Notes: generated by a model from the sequence alone, not told the origin. 64,000 nt of DNA from Pelagicoccus sp. SDUM812003 (GCF_031127815.1 NZ_JARXHY010000008.1:176158-240157); one strand, 5' to 3'; counted from the stretch's first letter, positions 27,041-35,836 are shown. Program-made: numbers and translations.

Positions 27041-28462
27041 CTAGGGAGCTGGGATGGCTCGCAGGTCCTCCGCCAGTCCCGGATAGTCCGGATCCAAGGC
27101 CAGCGCCGCCTCCAAATGGGTCCGGGCCCTGTCGTACGCGCCTGCGTCCAGCAGCGAATATCCCAGGGCCAGCCGAGCCTCCAGCAGCTCCGGACTCGAC
27201 TCGAGCAGCTCGCTCATCCAGTCACGCCCTTGCTCGGGGCGGACCCGCAACAGCAGCAGGCCGTAGTCGCTGGCGATCGACGGGTCGCTTCCCGCTTCCT
27301 GCGCTTGCAGGACCCGCCGATACGCCGCTTCCGCCTGCTCCCAGTTTTCCAGCAAATGGTGAAGCCGGGCCAACTGACGCTCGGCGTCCATGCCTCCATT
27401 CGCCCGGTTCCGCCAGTGGAGCAAAGCCTGCTCCGCCAACTCTCCCCGTCCTTCGTCTACGCAAACGGTGACGAGATCCGCGTAGGGAAATTCTCGAGCG
27501 GCCGCGGCCGCTTCCGAGACGGCGCCCTCCTCACCCCAGACCATTTCAGCCCAGCCGAGCAGCGCGTCAGGAAATCCCGGATACAGTCGCAACGCTTTCC
27601 CGAACAGCGTCGATGCCTGGTCTAAGTGCCCCCACCGGGCATGGCGTTGAGCGAGCGAAGTCAAGCGCTGGGCCTCGTAGCAGTGGGAATCGACAAACTC
27701 GAGCTGATCGTCCCAGCCTCGCGACAAGCTGGCTACCGAAGCCTCGAAACGGTCTCGAATCTGCTTAGCCGCTTCGATGTCGCCAGTTTCCAAATACAAA
27801 TCGCCTAGAAGCTCGTATGGAGCCGTCGCCCTTGGCTCCGCTTCCAGGGCTTGCAGCAACCACTGCTCCGCAAGCTCGAAACGTCCTTCGCCCAGAGCTG
27901 CTCCAGCCAAGCCGACCATGGCCCACGCGTCTCCCGACGAACTGGCTAATCGCGACTGAAACGCCTGACGCGCCGCCTCCCATTCCCCCAGCTGGAGCAA
28001 GGCCTCGCCGCGGCGCTGATGGGCATACGCGATGGTCGGATCGAGCGCCAACGCTCGATCCAGATAGCGCAGCTGACGGCGAGTGTCCGAATAGTCGTCC
28101 CGCAAGGCGGCGATCAGGTACGGCCAGCGCCCGTTTTCCGGCTGATAAGCCTCCAAGCCGAGCAGACAAGACTCCGCCTCCCGCGTGAATCCGTTGGCGA
28201 AATAGAGAAAGGCCAGCTCCGCCAAAGCGCGCGCCTGCCCGTCTCCCGTTTCGCTCAAGCCCGAGTGAGCCGCGTCCAGCCGCTCCACGAACGAGTCGGG
28301 CCAACCGTGCAAAGGCGGGATCTCCGGCAAGGTTTCCACCACCAGCCGCTCGAAGGGCTTGCCGACCTGCTTGGAAAACTGGGTCACCAGCAGCGACAGT
28401 CCGCCCACGATGGCCAGGGAGACTAGCAGCGGGGCAACTTGCTTGAAGAATCGTCGGTACAC
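27041..28462 (-). CDS. Membrane-anchored TPR protein
   Basis: A 473-residue protein with an N-terminal membrane anchor (VAPLLVSLAIVGGLSLLVTQF) and the remainder in about ten tetratricopeptide-like repeats; clear units are RQLRYLDRALALDPTIAYAH, FELAEQWLLQALEAEPRATA and YDRARTHLEAALALDPDYPG. It probably faces the periplasm. No other domain is seen. Many verrucomicrobial genomes carry several such proteins and the ligand is unknown. Confidence 0.75.
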   Translation of the reverse strand: MYRRFFKQVAPLLVSLAIVGGLSLLVTQFSKQVGKPFERLVVETLPEIPPLHGWPDSFVERLDAAHSGLSETGDGQARALAELAFLYFANGFTREAESCLLGLEAYQPENGRWPYLIAALRDDYSDTRRQLRYLDRALALDPTIAYAHQRRGEALLQLGEWEAARQAFQSRLASSSGDAWAMVGLAGAALGEGRFELAEQWLLQALEAEPRATAPYELLGDLYLETGDIEAAKQIRDRFEASVASLSRGWDDQLEFVDSHCYEAQRLTSLAQRHARWGHLDQASTLFGKALRLYPGFPDALLGWAEMVWGEEGAVSEAAAAAREFPYADLVTVCVDEGRGELAEQALLHWRNRANGGMDAERQLARLHHLLENWEQAEAAYRRVLQAQEAGSDPSIASDYGLLLLRVRPEQGRDWMSELLESSPELLEARLALGYSLLDAGAYDRARTHLEAALALDPDYPGLAEDLRAIPAP

Positions 28463-28683
28463 AGGATGCGTTCGGACCGCGGCGGCGTTTCGCGGATCCG
28501 CCCCAGCCTCCGATATCCTACGCGAACCGCAAGCTCCCGGATGTCGAAACTTGTCTCGCTCTCCCTGGCTCTCGACTTGACTCCACCTCCCGGATGATGC
28601 CTATTGACCCTCAAAATGATCGCAAAAACCGCCACCACCATTATTATGATGACCAAAGCGAACACGCCTTGGGCTGGTGGCAC
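28423..28683 (-). CDS. Possible small membrane protein (weak call)
   Basis: An 86-residue reading frame whose only notable feature is a strongly hydrophobic N-terminal helix (FALVIIIMVVAVFAIILRV) followed by a basic tail. It overlaps the start of the TPR gene by 40 bp on the same strand, which would suit translational coupling, but the tail lies in a region read in other frames too. I cannot exclude a chance ORF. Confidence 0.3.
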   Translation of the reverse strand: MPPAQGVFALVIIIMVVAVFAIILRVNRHHPGGGVKSRARESETSFDIRELAVRVGYRRLGRIRETPPRSERILCTDDSSSKLPRC

Positions 28684-28761
28684 GTACCGATTGCGCTAAC
28701 GAACGCAGCAAACGATCTACCTGACGATTTCCGCCCAAGGCCGCCAAGCCTTGGGTTTTTT
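28576..28761 (+). ncRNA. Candidate small RNA or short leader ending in a strong terminator
   Basis: A TTGACT box at 28577-28582 with TATTGA at 28602-28607 (19-bp spacing, weak) lies about 130 bp upstream of a good terminator: stem CCCAAGGC / GCCTTGGG (28734-28741 and 28748-28755) followed by six T residues. No plus-strand gene ends before this terminator, so it either ends a short non-coding transcript or acts as attenuator for the downstream ORF. No known RNA family was recognised. Confidence 0.3.
28734..28761 (+). terminator. Rho-independent terminator
   Basis: Perfect 8-bp stem (28734-28741 with 28748-28755), 6-base loop and a T6 run. It has no obvious plus-strand gene in front of it. Confidence 0.75.
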
Positions 28762-28787
28762 GTTATCCACTCAACACCAAGCATTCC

Positions 28788-29144
28788 ATGATCACTCACC
28801 TGACACCAGAAAGCCGACCGGCCGTCACGGACGGGCAACTCGTGCGGCGCTTCCAGCGCGCAAGCCGCGCGGTGCTGCTCTTCGCCCGATCCCAACGCCT
28901 GCAGCATTTCCGATGTTGCCAGCGCCCCGGCGACGCCTCGACCGATGTCGACTCCTACCTCGCCCGATTCGCCCAACTGGAGGACCAGCTGCAGACTCTC
29001 AGTCGCAAGGCGCGTTGCGAAAACTCCGTGATCGAGATACTCAAACAGTTCTCCGACCTCCGCCGCCTGCCGCAGCAGTTTCCGAAATCGCTCCGCCAAC
29101 GTCTCGCTCGGGAGATCGAAGCGGTTCTAGAGGCGCTCAGATAG
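28788..29144 (+). CDS. Small helical hypothetical protein
   Basis: A 118-residue, Arg/Gln/Leu-rich protein that should be almost entirely helical (for example LARFAQLEDQLQTLSRKAR). No family recognised. It begins 27 bp after a terminator. Open frames overlap it in other phases, so the call rests on its composition and amphipathic helix pattern alone. Confidence 0.42.
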   Translation: MITHLTPESRPAVTDGQLVRRFQRASRAVLLFARSQRLQHFRCCQRPGDASTDVDSYLARFAQLEDQLQTLSRKARCENSVIEILKQFSDLRRLPQQFPKSLRQRLAREIEAVLEALR

Positions 29145-29234
29145 CGCCCCGCCACTGCGAGTTCCGCCGCGACTAGTGTAAACCCAGCCCTGCTCAGCCG
29201 CGCTTCCCAGCGACCCAATCGAAAAACGCCAAGC

Positions 29235-29804
29235 CTAGTCTGCCGACTCGTCCTTTTTCTCTGGCGCCTCTTCCGATGCGTCGTCATCGCCGCCAGAATC
29301 CAGGTCGCCGCCTTCGATGATGAACGACAGCTTTTCCTCGTTTTCGAAAAAGAACTGCGGCTCCAGAGCGACCTGCGGCACTAGAAACTCCCGCTTGCTG
29401 GGACGGTGCACGTAGCGGGTATACTTGCGGTTTCGGGCCTTCACTCGCAGCACCCGCCGACGCTCCAGCATCAAAGCCAAAAAGTGCTTCAACTCGCTGT
29501 TCTCCTCCGAAAGCGTCGCTTCCTCCTCCCCCTCGAACAAGCTGATGAACAGATTGTCCGCGGTCAGCTTGAGAGCTTCCGCCTCCTCCTTGCCATCGTC
29601 CGGCTTCGGCTTGAAGACCTGAGTCCAGCGACAGATCTCCTCGCCCGGCAACTCCACCTGGTCGCGCTCGACGAAGGCCACGTCCACGCGCTGCAGTTCG
29701 CCGTCCTCGGTCTTCACCAAGGCGCTGGACACGCGCTCGTCCTTCTCAAACTCCCTATTGCTCAAATAGGACTTCCTCGCCACCGGGCTAATATGCCAAT
29801 CCAT
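29235..29804 (-). CDS. Conserved hypothetical protein with acidic tail
   Basis: A 189-residue soluble protein starting MDWHISPVARKSYLSN, with a middle basic helix region (HFLALMLERRRVLRVKARNRKYTRY) and a strongly acidic C-terminus (DDDASEEAPEKKDESAD). I do not recognise a domain, although it looks like a widely conserved verrucomicrobial orphan. The ATG at 29804 is chosen over one two codons upstream. It is divergent from the isochorismatase-fold gene, with 140 bp between their starts. Confidence 0.6.
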   Translation of the reverse strand: MDWHISPVARKSYLSNREFEKDERVSSALVKTEDGELQRVDVAFVERDQVELPGEEICRWTQVFKPKPDDGKEEAEALKLTADNLFISLFEGEEEATLSEENSELKHFLALMLERRRVLRVKARNRKYTRYVHRPSKREFLVPQVALEPQFFFENEEKLSFIIEGGDLDSGGDDDASEEAPEKKDESAD

Positions 29805-29944
29805 GCCCATTCTCTATTTGAGCCCTAGAGCCGCTGGCTAGAAAAATCTCCGGCTTCTTATTGATTCCCTCCACGGATTGCTCTTTAAGCTTCTCACTTC
29901 TCGCGGCTTAAGCCGACCAAAAAACTCAAATCCAGCATCGCAGC

Positions 29945-31114
29945 ATGCAAATCAACCGCAAGGTTCGCCCTGAAATCCTCGACTCCGTCGCCCTGCTCGT
30001 TCTCGACGCGCAAGACGTCTTCATCGACACCCTCCACAACAAGGACGCCTTTCTCAAGCGCGCCGCATTCGCCATCGAGGCCGCCCGCTGCCTGCGCATC
30101 CAGACCATATTCACCGAACAAGTCCCCGAAAAGCTGGGACGCACCAACTCCAGCCTCTACAAGCTGGCCAAGAACCCCAAGGTCTTCGGCAAGCACACCT
30201 TCTCCGCCCTCGGAGCCGCCGGCATGGACCGCTTCCTGCGCGAAAAGGAAATCTACCACCTGCTGATCATCGGACTGGAAACGCCAATCTGCGTCTACCA
30301 AACCGGACTGCAGGCCACCGACGAGGATGTAGACGCCACTTTCTTCAGCGATTGCCTCGGAGCCCGCCGCGCGGAGGACGAAGGACCCGCTCTCGACGCC
30401 CTCAAGCGCATCGGCTGCCAGGTGCTACCCTCGGAAACGGTTTTCTACAGCCTGCTGGGCGACGTTCATAACCCCTACTTCCGCCCCTTCACCAAACTAG
30501 TGAAGGCCTTCGGAGATCCCGACTTCTCCCTCGAGACCTACCTGGAAAACCGCGTCGCTCCCGCCGAGGACTCCCCGCGCGAGGTTCGTCAAAAACAGAG
30601 ACCCCCACAAGGAGAGCAGCCAAGCGAAAGCGACGAGCATCAGGACAACCAAGCTTCCGATGATAGCGACGACGAGCGAAACGAGCAGCGACGCGGTCGT
30701 CGCCGCGGTCGCCGACGGGGCCGAGGACGCGGTCGCGATCGAGACAACCGCCAGGACGGCGGGGAGCGACCTGATTCCGAGCGTCCGAACGACGACGGTT
30801 CCTCCTCATCCGAATCCCGCCACCAAGGAAGGCCGAGCGAGCAACCGGACCCGACGCCCTCGAAAGGCGAACGCGAGCTGTCACCGACGCCCGCCGCCGC
30901 TGTAGAGCCCAAGGCGCCAGACGCCTCGACGCCTGATTCGGAGGCCGAACAGCCGAAATCCGCCAAAAAGGCAGCCAAGAAAACCGCCCGAAAAACAGCG
31001 AAGAAGGCCGCCAAGAAAGTTGCCAAAAAAGCGGCGAAGAAGGCCGCCAAGAAAGCGGCTAGAAAAGTCGCCAAAAAAGAAGAGCCCCAGCCCGAGTCTA
31101 ACCAAGGCGAATAG
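29945..31114 (+). CDS. Isochorismatase-fold hydrolase fused to RGR-rich and histone-H1-like basic tail
   Basis: A 389-residue two-part protein. Residues 1-205 form an isochorismatase-like hydrolase: nucleophile Cys116 in GLETPICVYQTGL and the acidic residue Asp21 in LLVLDAQD. Then comes a disordered acidic/Gln linker, an Arg-Gly block (RRGRRRGRRRGRGRGRDRD, about 255-278), a Ser/Pro linker, and from about residue 335 a run of Lys-Ala repeats (KKAAKKTARKTAKKAAKK) resembling histone H1 or bacterial H1-like proteins. The enzyme half resembles YcaC-type hydrolases of unknown substrate. The tail would bind nucleic acid or polyanions. Confidence 0.82.
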   Translation: MQINRKVRPEILDSVALLVLDAQDVFIDTLHNKDAFLKRAAFAIEAARCLRIQTIFTEQVPEKLGRTNSSLYKLAKNPKVFGKHTFSALGAAGMDRFLREKEIYHLLIIGLETPICVYQTGLQATDEDVDATFFSDCLGARRAEDEGPALDALKRIGCQVLPSETVFYSLLGDVHNPYFRPFTKLVKAFGDPDFSLETYLENRVAPAEDSPREVRQKQRPPQGEQPSESDEHQDNQASDDSDDERNEQRRGRRRGRRRGRGRGRDRDNRQDGGERPDSERPNDDGSSSSESRHQGRPSEQPDPTPSKGERELSPTPAAAVEPKAPDASTPDSEAEQPKSAKKAAKKTARKTAKKAAKKVAKKAAKKAAKKAARKVAKKEEPQPESNQGE

Positions 31115-31231
31115 GCCTGATTCTGCCACCTTCAGGTAGCCGTAGTCGGCGGGCGGTCGGAGATTAACGATCCCCCGCTCACCTGCTACTTGACCTAGTT
31201 CGCGAAGCCTCTCGCCGAAAAGCGTTCTAAA

Positions 31232-32263
31232 TCAGCCGAGCTGCTCGATCTGCAATGCTGGATACACATCCAGCTCCCGCGTTTGTCGGGATTTCTCGAA
31301 TACGTGACTGAAGGCGATCATTCCGGCGTTGTCGCCAGTGTGGCAACGCTGAGCGAGCAAGCTTTTTACCTGTCGACGCTTCGCCAGCTGCTCGAATCGA
31401 TGGCGTAGATTTCCATTGTTGGATACGCCTCCCGAGAGGCCAATGCTTTTGTAGCCGCCTCGCTTCAGCGCAATGTCGGTTTTCCGTATCAACGCATCAA
31501 CTACTGCCTCTTGGTAGGAGGAGCAGAGATGAGACAGCTCTCGCTCCACCGCCTGCGTATCCATTTTCTCCAACTGATAGCGTAGACTGGTCTTCAATCC
31601 GGAAAAGCTGAAATCCAAGCGTTTCTTATCCATCAAGGCCCGCGGAAAGCCATAGGCTTTGGCATCGCCGCCCGCAGCGAGTTTTTCCAGCTTCGGTCCG
31701 CCTGGATAGCCAAGGGCCAGTAGCTTCGCGCCCTTATCGAGGGCCTCTCCGGCTGCATCATCAATGGTCGAACCCAACAGTTTCAAAGAGCGGTCCGTAT
31801 CGATGCGAGCGAGCAAGGTGTTGCCTCCCGATACGACCAGCGACAAATGCGGAAGCAAATCCTTCTCCAGATTGGCATCGAACGCCTCAGGGTCAGTTTC
31901 GTAAACGGGAAGGAATGGCGAATGAGCGTGGGCCCGAAGGTGATTCACTCCGTAAACCGGCACCTGCCACGCGACCGCTAACGCCTTGGCCACCGAGAGG
32001 CCCATGGCCAAGCAAGCGGCAAGGCCCGGACCGGTAGTCACTGCGATTTCATCGATCCGATCAAATCCATTCGCCGAGCGAGCTTCCTTGAGCAATGGCC
32101 CGAAATTATTGAGATGCTCGCGGCTAGCGAGATCCGGTACCACACCGCCGTATTCGGCATGCAAAGACACCTGGCTGCTGATCCATTCGCCCACCAAGCC
32201 CCTGCCGGGCTCGAACAGAGCGAGGGCCGACTCGTCGCAGGAACTTTCGATGGCAAGCAGCAT
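31232..32263 (-). CDS. tsaD: tRNA N6-adenosine threonylcarbamoyltransferase
   Basis: A 343-residue ASKHA-fold enzyme that transfers the threonylcarbamoyl group to A37 of ANN-decoding tRNAs, with TsaB and TsaE. Motifs: N-terminal LLAIESSCDESALAL, metal-binding His pair in VNHLRAHAHS (HxxxH), phosphate loop VVSGGNTLL, STIDDAAGEALDKGAKLL and the C-terminal GGVSNNGNLR with HTGDNAGMIA. The start at 32263 fits the family; the frame extends 14 more codons to an upstream ATG. Confidence 0.95.
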   Translation of the reverse strand: MLLAIESSCDESALALFEPGRGLVGEWISSQVSLHAEYGGVVPDLASREHLNNFGPLLKEARSANGFDRIDEIAVTTGPGLAACLAMGLSVAKALAVAWQVPVYGVNHLRAHAHSPFLPVYETDPEAFDANLEKDLLPHLSLVVSGGNTLLARIDTDRSLKLLGSTIDDAAGEALDKGAKLLALGYPGGPKLEKLAAGGDAKAYGFPRALMDKKRLDFSFSGLKTSLRYQLEKMDTQAVERELSHLCSSYQEAVVDALIRKTDIALKRGGYKSIGLSGGVSNNGNLRHRFEQLAKRRQVKSLLAQRCHTGDNAGMIAFSHVFEKSRQTRELDVYPALQIEQLG

Positions 32264-32401
32264 TTCGACCACTGCATTACGCCTCTCGACTCGACGCGCA
32301 ACCAAATAGCGGTCAGGCCCTTACTTGAATCGCCCCCCCTCCGCCTTCGGCCCGGCAAATAAGGTTTGAAGCGAACCCTTAGGTGGGTGAAGATAACCCT
32401 T

Positions 32402-32415
32402 GGTTGGATCCAACC
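32402..32415. promoter_or_regulatory. Perfect 14-bp palindrome between tsaD and the CsgG-like gene
   Basis: GGTTGGATCCAACC is a perfect dyad centred between the divergent starts (32263 and 32458). It could be a repressor operator or a hairpin in the csgG-like leader; no known binding protein can be named. Confidence 0.35.
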
Positions 32416-32457
32416 CTCCCAAACTGTTACAACAACCACCTAATCCTAACTCAGCTC

Positions 32458-33603
32458 ATGAAAAAAGCCTTCCTCCCGCTGGTGGTCGCGTGCGCGACTG
32501 CAGCGTCATCCTATGCCGACTACCTCGCTTACGCCGAAATAAAGGGCGACCTGATCCCCCTTCCGGAGAGCCTCGACGCCATCGCCGAAAACCAGCCGAT
32601 GGACCTGATCAAGGTCCAGTACGGCGACTACGAAGGGCCGAAAACGCGCATCGGCGTGCTTCCGGTCGAAAACTCTTCTTCCACCGCCACCCATTCCATC
32701 AGCTACGGAAACGGGCAGACCATCAAATACTCGGCGGCCGACTTCAACCAGGTCCCGGTCAACGGCATCGACGCCATGATCACCGACATCCTCAACAACA
32801 CCGGTCGCTTCCGCATCGTGGAGCGCGAGGTGCTCGGCAACCTGCTCGACGAGCAGGACCTAGGCGCCTCCGGACGCGTGGCCCAGCCCTCAGCTGCCAA
32901 GGTCGGAAAAGTCCTCGGGGCGAACACCTTCATCAAAGCGGTGGTCACCTCCTACGAGCCGAACTACAAAGGAAACAGCATCGGACTGGGCGGCCTCACC
33001 GGCGGAGCCCTCGCTGGCGTGCGAGTGGGCGGCAGCAAGTCCATGGTGCAGATGGCCTTTCGCCTTATCGACGCGGAAACCAGCGAGGTGACCTTCTCCA
33101 AGCAGGTCACCGTGGTGACTTCCTCCAAGAGCCTTGGCTTCGGCGGCGGAGCCTGGGGGGGCAGCGGCGCCGCCGGCGGCGCCTTCAGCAATTTCTCGAA
33201 ATCCCCAATCGGCAAGGCCATGATCGTCGCCGTCAATGTAGGCATCTACGAGCTGATCAAGCAGATCGGTCTCGAACCGACCGAGGGCTCGGTGATCCAA
33301 GTCGCTCCCAACGGCCAGGTGGTGATCAATCTCGGGGAAAACGCGGTGGACAACGGCCAGGTCCTGCAAGCCATCAGCAAGGGCGAGGAATTCATCGACC
33401 CGGATACCGGTCTCTCGCTGGGGGCCATGGAAACCGCTCTGGGAAATCTGAAAATCGTGAAGGTCCAGGAAAAGTTCTCGTTCGCCCAAGCGGTCGACTT
33501 CGACGCCAGCGCCCTCTCCCGAGGCGACAAGGTCGTATCCGCCGCCCCGGTGGGCGAAATCGAATACGGCGAAGACTGGAACTTGAAAGGCAAGCGAAAG
33601 TAG
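32458..33603 (+). CDS. CsgG/penicillin-binding-protein-activator-like secreted protein
   Basis: A 381-residue protein with a signal peptide (MKKAFLPLVVACATAASSYA) and the CsgG-type domain: RIGVLPVENSS, the segment MITDILNNTGRFRIVEREVLGNLLDEQDL, KVLGANTFIKAVVTSYEP and MVQMAFRLIDAETSEV. No lipobox cysteine follows the signal, unlike E. coli CsgG, so it may not be a lipid-anchored secretion pore. No csgA- or csgE/F-like genes are adjacent. A strong terminator follows. Confidence 0.82.
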   Translation: MKKAFLPLVVACATAASSYADYLAYAEIKGDLIPLPESLDAIAENQPMDLIKVQYGDYEGPKTRIGVLPVENSSSTATHSISYGNGQTIKYSAADFNQVPVNGIDAMITDILNNTGRFRIVEREVLGNLLDEQDLGASGRVAQPSAAKVGKVLGANTFIKAVVTSYEPNYKGNSIGLGGLTGGALAGVRVGGSKSMVQMAFRLIDAETSEVTFSKQVTVVTSSKSLGFGGGAWGGSGAAGGAFSNFSKSPIGKAMIVAVNVGIYELIKQIGLEPTEGSVIQVAPNGQVVINLGENAVDNGQVLQAISKGEEFIDPDTGLSLGAMETALGNLKIVKVQEKFSFAQAVDFDASALSRGDKVVSAAPVGEIEYGEDWNLKGKRK

Positions 33604-33638
33604 TAGTCGAGGCAGCCCGCAGCTCAGCACCTTTGATG

Positions 33639-33670
33639 GACCCGCTTGTTCGCTCAAGCGGGTCTTTTTT
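33639..33670 (+). terminator. Rho-independent terminator after the CsgG-like gene
   Basis: Perfect 10-bp stem GACCCGCTTG / CAAGCGGGTC (33639-33648, 33655-33664) and a T6 run. Confidence 0.9.
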
Positions 33671-33753
33671 CACGAGGCCCAACCCCGTTCAAGACCCTAT
33701 CAGCGGCTTGACCCAGGGCCAACGCCGCGAATGCTGCACCCGCTCACGTTTTC

Positions 33754-34773
33754 ATGACTGAACTTCCCACGCCTTCTTCCGAACTGCTCGACGCCCTGGC
33801 CGCCCAGGCCAACGCCGCCGGCTTCATCGAGCTGCCCGATTTCATCGAAACCGCGCTCTACCACCCCCAGCACGGATACTATATAAAAGAGCGGCAGCGG
33901 GTGGGACGAAACCCGCAGTCCGACTTTTACACTTCCGTAAGCCTCCGAGCAGCTTTCGCCGAGATCATCATCGAGGCGGCCTGCGATCGCCTTCGCTCCC
34001 TAGAAATCGACCCATCCGACGCCCATTGGGTGGAAATCGGAGCGGAACCGGACAGCTCGCTCCTTAGCCCGGAAGGGCATCCCTTTCGCAGCCTTGCCAC
34101 TATAGGATTCGGGCAACCCATCGAGATTCCCTCGCCAGCAGTGGTTTTCTCCAACGAGCTTTTCGACGCCCAGAGCTTCCGCCAAGTCAGGGTCGCTTCT
34201 GGCGATTGGAAGGAATACGGTCTCAGATTCGAAGATCGCGAGCTTCGCTGGCAACAGCGAGAGACGCTCAGCGACGAGGCCACATCCTACCTGCGCCCCC
34301 TGCCCGATCAGCGTCCCGAAGGCTACACCATCGATCTTCCCACCGGAGCCAACAGCCTGGCACGTTCGATCGTCAACCAGCCCTGGGATGGAGTCTTCAT
34401 CGCCTTCGACTACGGAAAAACCTGGCAATCCCTCCTACACGACACGCCCCAAGGCAGCTGTCGAGGCTACTTCCGCCACCAGATTATTCCCGACATCCTG
34501 CAATCGCCCGGCTGCATCGACATCACCCACCACATTTGCTGGGACGATCTGGAGAGCGCCCTCAAGCAGTCCGGCTTCGTAGACCTCTCGCTGCAGAGCC
34601 AAGAGTCCTTCATCATTCGCCGAGCGCCGAGCTTCCTGCAAAAGGTCTTCGATCCCTCGCGCTCCAGCCTCGACCCTATCCGTCGAAAGCTCAAGGAACT
34701 CACCCACCCCTCGCTCATGGGACAAAAATTCCAAGCCCTTTCCGCGACACGCCTCTCCACTCCGCGAGCGTAG
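33754..34773 (+). CDS. SAM-dependent methyltransferase, MidA/NDUFAF7-like
   Basis: A 339-residue protein of the DUF185 family. Characteristic pieces are ALYHPQHGYYIKE near the N-terminus, the SAM-site helix region HWVEIGAEPDSSLL (a weakened glycine loop), VVFSNELFDAQSFRQV and FIAFDYGKTWQSLL, then DITHHICWDDLESALKQSGF. Mitochondrial relatives dimethylate an arginine of complex I; the bacterial role is unknown. The stretched SAM loop may mean altered activity. Confidence 0.82.
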   Translation: MTELPTPSSELLDALAAQANAAGFIELPDFIETALYHPQHGYYIKERQRVGRNPQSDFYTSVSLRAAFAEIIIEAACDRLRSLEIDPSDAHWVEIGAEPDSSLLSPEGHPFRSLATIGFGQPIEIPSPAVVFSNELFDAQSFRQVRVASGDWKEYGLRFEDRELRWQQRETLSDEATSYLRPLPDQRPEGYTIDLPTGANSLARSIVNQPWDGVFIAFDYGKTWQSLLHDTPQGSCRGYFRHQIIPDILQSPGCIDITHHICWDDLESALKQSGFVDLSLQSQESFIIRRAPSFLQKVFDPSRSSLDPIRRKLKELTHPSLMGQKFQALSATRLSTPRA

Positions 34774-34866
34774 CGCGATCCCAAGCGACCACGAAAAAAA
34801 CGCATTTCATCCTTGCCAAGCGGGGTCCCGCTCCATTTCTTCCCCGTTTCTCAACCAATTTCCGAC

Positions 34867-35097
34867 ATGGCTAGAATCTGCGCAATCACAGGCAAACGTC
34901 CCACAACCGGCTCGATCATCCACCGCAAGGGTCAGACCAAAAAGAGCGGCGGCATCGGTACCCACGTTACCAAGACCACCAAGCGAAAGTTCCGTCCGAA
35001 CCTTCAGCGCGTTCGCGTTCGTCTCGCTTCTGGACAAATCAAGCGCATCTGGGTCAGCGTCAAGGCTCTCAAAGCCGGCCTGGTGGAAAAGGCATAA
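34867..35097 (+). CDS. rpmB: 50S ribosomal protein L28
   Basis: A 76-residue protein: MARICAITGKRPTTGSI at the N-terminus, RKFRPNLQRVRV and the C-terminal IWVSVKALKAGLVEK are the L28 signature. The length is normal. There is only one Cys (Cys5) and no CxxC pair, so this is a zinc-independent paralogue type. The start at 34867 is the conserved one, although the frame is open 18 codons further. A terminator follows. Confidence 0.95.
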   Translation: MARICAITGKRPTTGSIIHRKGQTKKSGGIGTHVTKTTKRKFRPNLQRVRVRLASGQIKRIWVSVKALKAGLVEKA

Positions 35098-35128
35098 GCC
35101 CGATCAAGCCCAATAGACTTTACTAATC

Positions 35129-35160
35129 AGCCGCCTCCTTTCGCAGGATGCGGCTTTTTC
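35129..35160 (+). terminator. Terminator after rpmB
   Basis: Stem AGCCGC / GCGGCT with an inner TCCT/AGGA pairing, followed by a T5 run (to about 35159), 30 bp after the rpmB stop. Confidence 0.8.
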
Positions 35161-35424
35161 GCGTCCCTGCGCCCCCCTAGCCCATGCGCCCGCGCTGGCT
35201 CGCCAGGACTCACCTCGCTCCCAGATACCAAGGCCTGATCGCGCTCCCCTCCACGGCTCGTCGCAATCGCGACGGGCTTTCCTTCTCCTTCCCTTCCGTA
35301 TCTGAGCTCAAAGCATAGGCTAAACCTATGATTCATATACTTTATAAGTATTTCCGAATATAGCTCGTATGTCGTATACTACCCACGAACAAGAAAAAGG
35401 AAGAAAAGAAGAAAGAAGAAAGAA

Positions 35425-35601
35425 ATGAAGATGAACGAAACCACCATAACACGACTACGGGCGATCGGAATCGCCACCACCATCACAGCAGCGACCGCAA
35501 CTCTGGTAATGCCAGCAGCTGCAGGAGTCCTCGCAGGACTGACAATCGCCGGAGCCCTCTTCGAGATGGGCCTGATGGAAACACGCAAGCGCGCCTACTA
35601 A
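35425..35601 (+). CDS. Small Ala/Thr-rich membrane peptide
   Basis: A 58-residue reading frame: a polar start (MKMNETTITRLRAIG) then one hydrophobic, Ala/Thr-rich helix and a short charged end (MGLMETRKRAY). It is preceded by an unusually purine-rich leader (about 35391-35430, GAAAGAAGAAAG type). A -10-like TATACT sits at 35375-35380. Third-base pattern and a single clear helix suggest a real small gene; the family is unknown. A second in-frame ATG at 35431 is an alternative start. Confidence 0.45.
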   Translation: MKMNETTITRLRAIGIATTITAATATLVMPAAAGVLAGLTIAGALFEMGLMETRKRAY

Positions 35602-35796
35602 GCCAGGCGGACCGCTTTTGGAATTTTAAAACTGACAACGCTAAACCAGCATGGCCGACGCGCGAGCGCGACGATCTGAGAACACCAAGAAACTGACACC
35701 CTCGGGGAAATCCGCTCAGGACATGCTGCAATTTATTGGGGTATAAAAAGCGATTCGAAACGCTCCTCAGGAGCGACGATAGCGAATAAGAAGAAT

Positions 35797-35836
35797 AGCC
35801 TGCTTTGGGGATGGGGCCTCGGAGCAGGCTTTCTTG
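35797..35836 (+). terminator. Terminator-like hairpin
   Basis: Stem AGCCTGCT / AGCAGGCT (35797-35804, 35823-35830) followed by TTCTT. It may end the small membrane peptide transcript. Confidence 0.55.

Noticed and set aside
28644..29099. A 151-codon minus-strand gene
   Set aside because: It overlaps the terminator and the plus-strand helical ORF and its composition is no better than chance; the plus-strand frame is slightly preferred, at low confidence.
29945..31114. A frameshift or assembly error joining a hydrolase to a low-complexity sequence
   Set aside because: The frame is continuous with normal codon use and the Lys-Ala repeats vary at the DNA level, so it does not look like slippage. 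It is kept as a fusion, with a check suggested.
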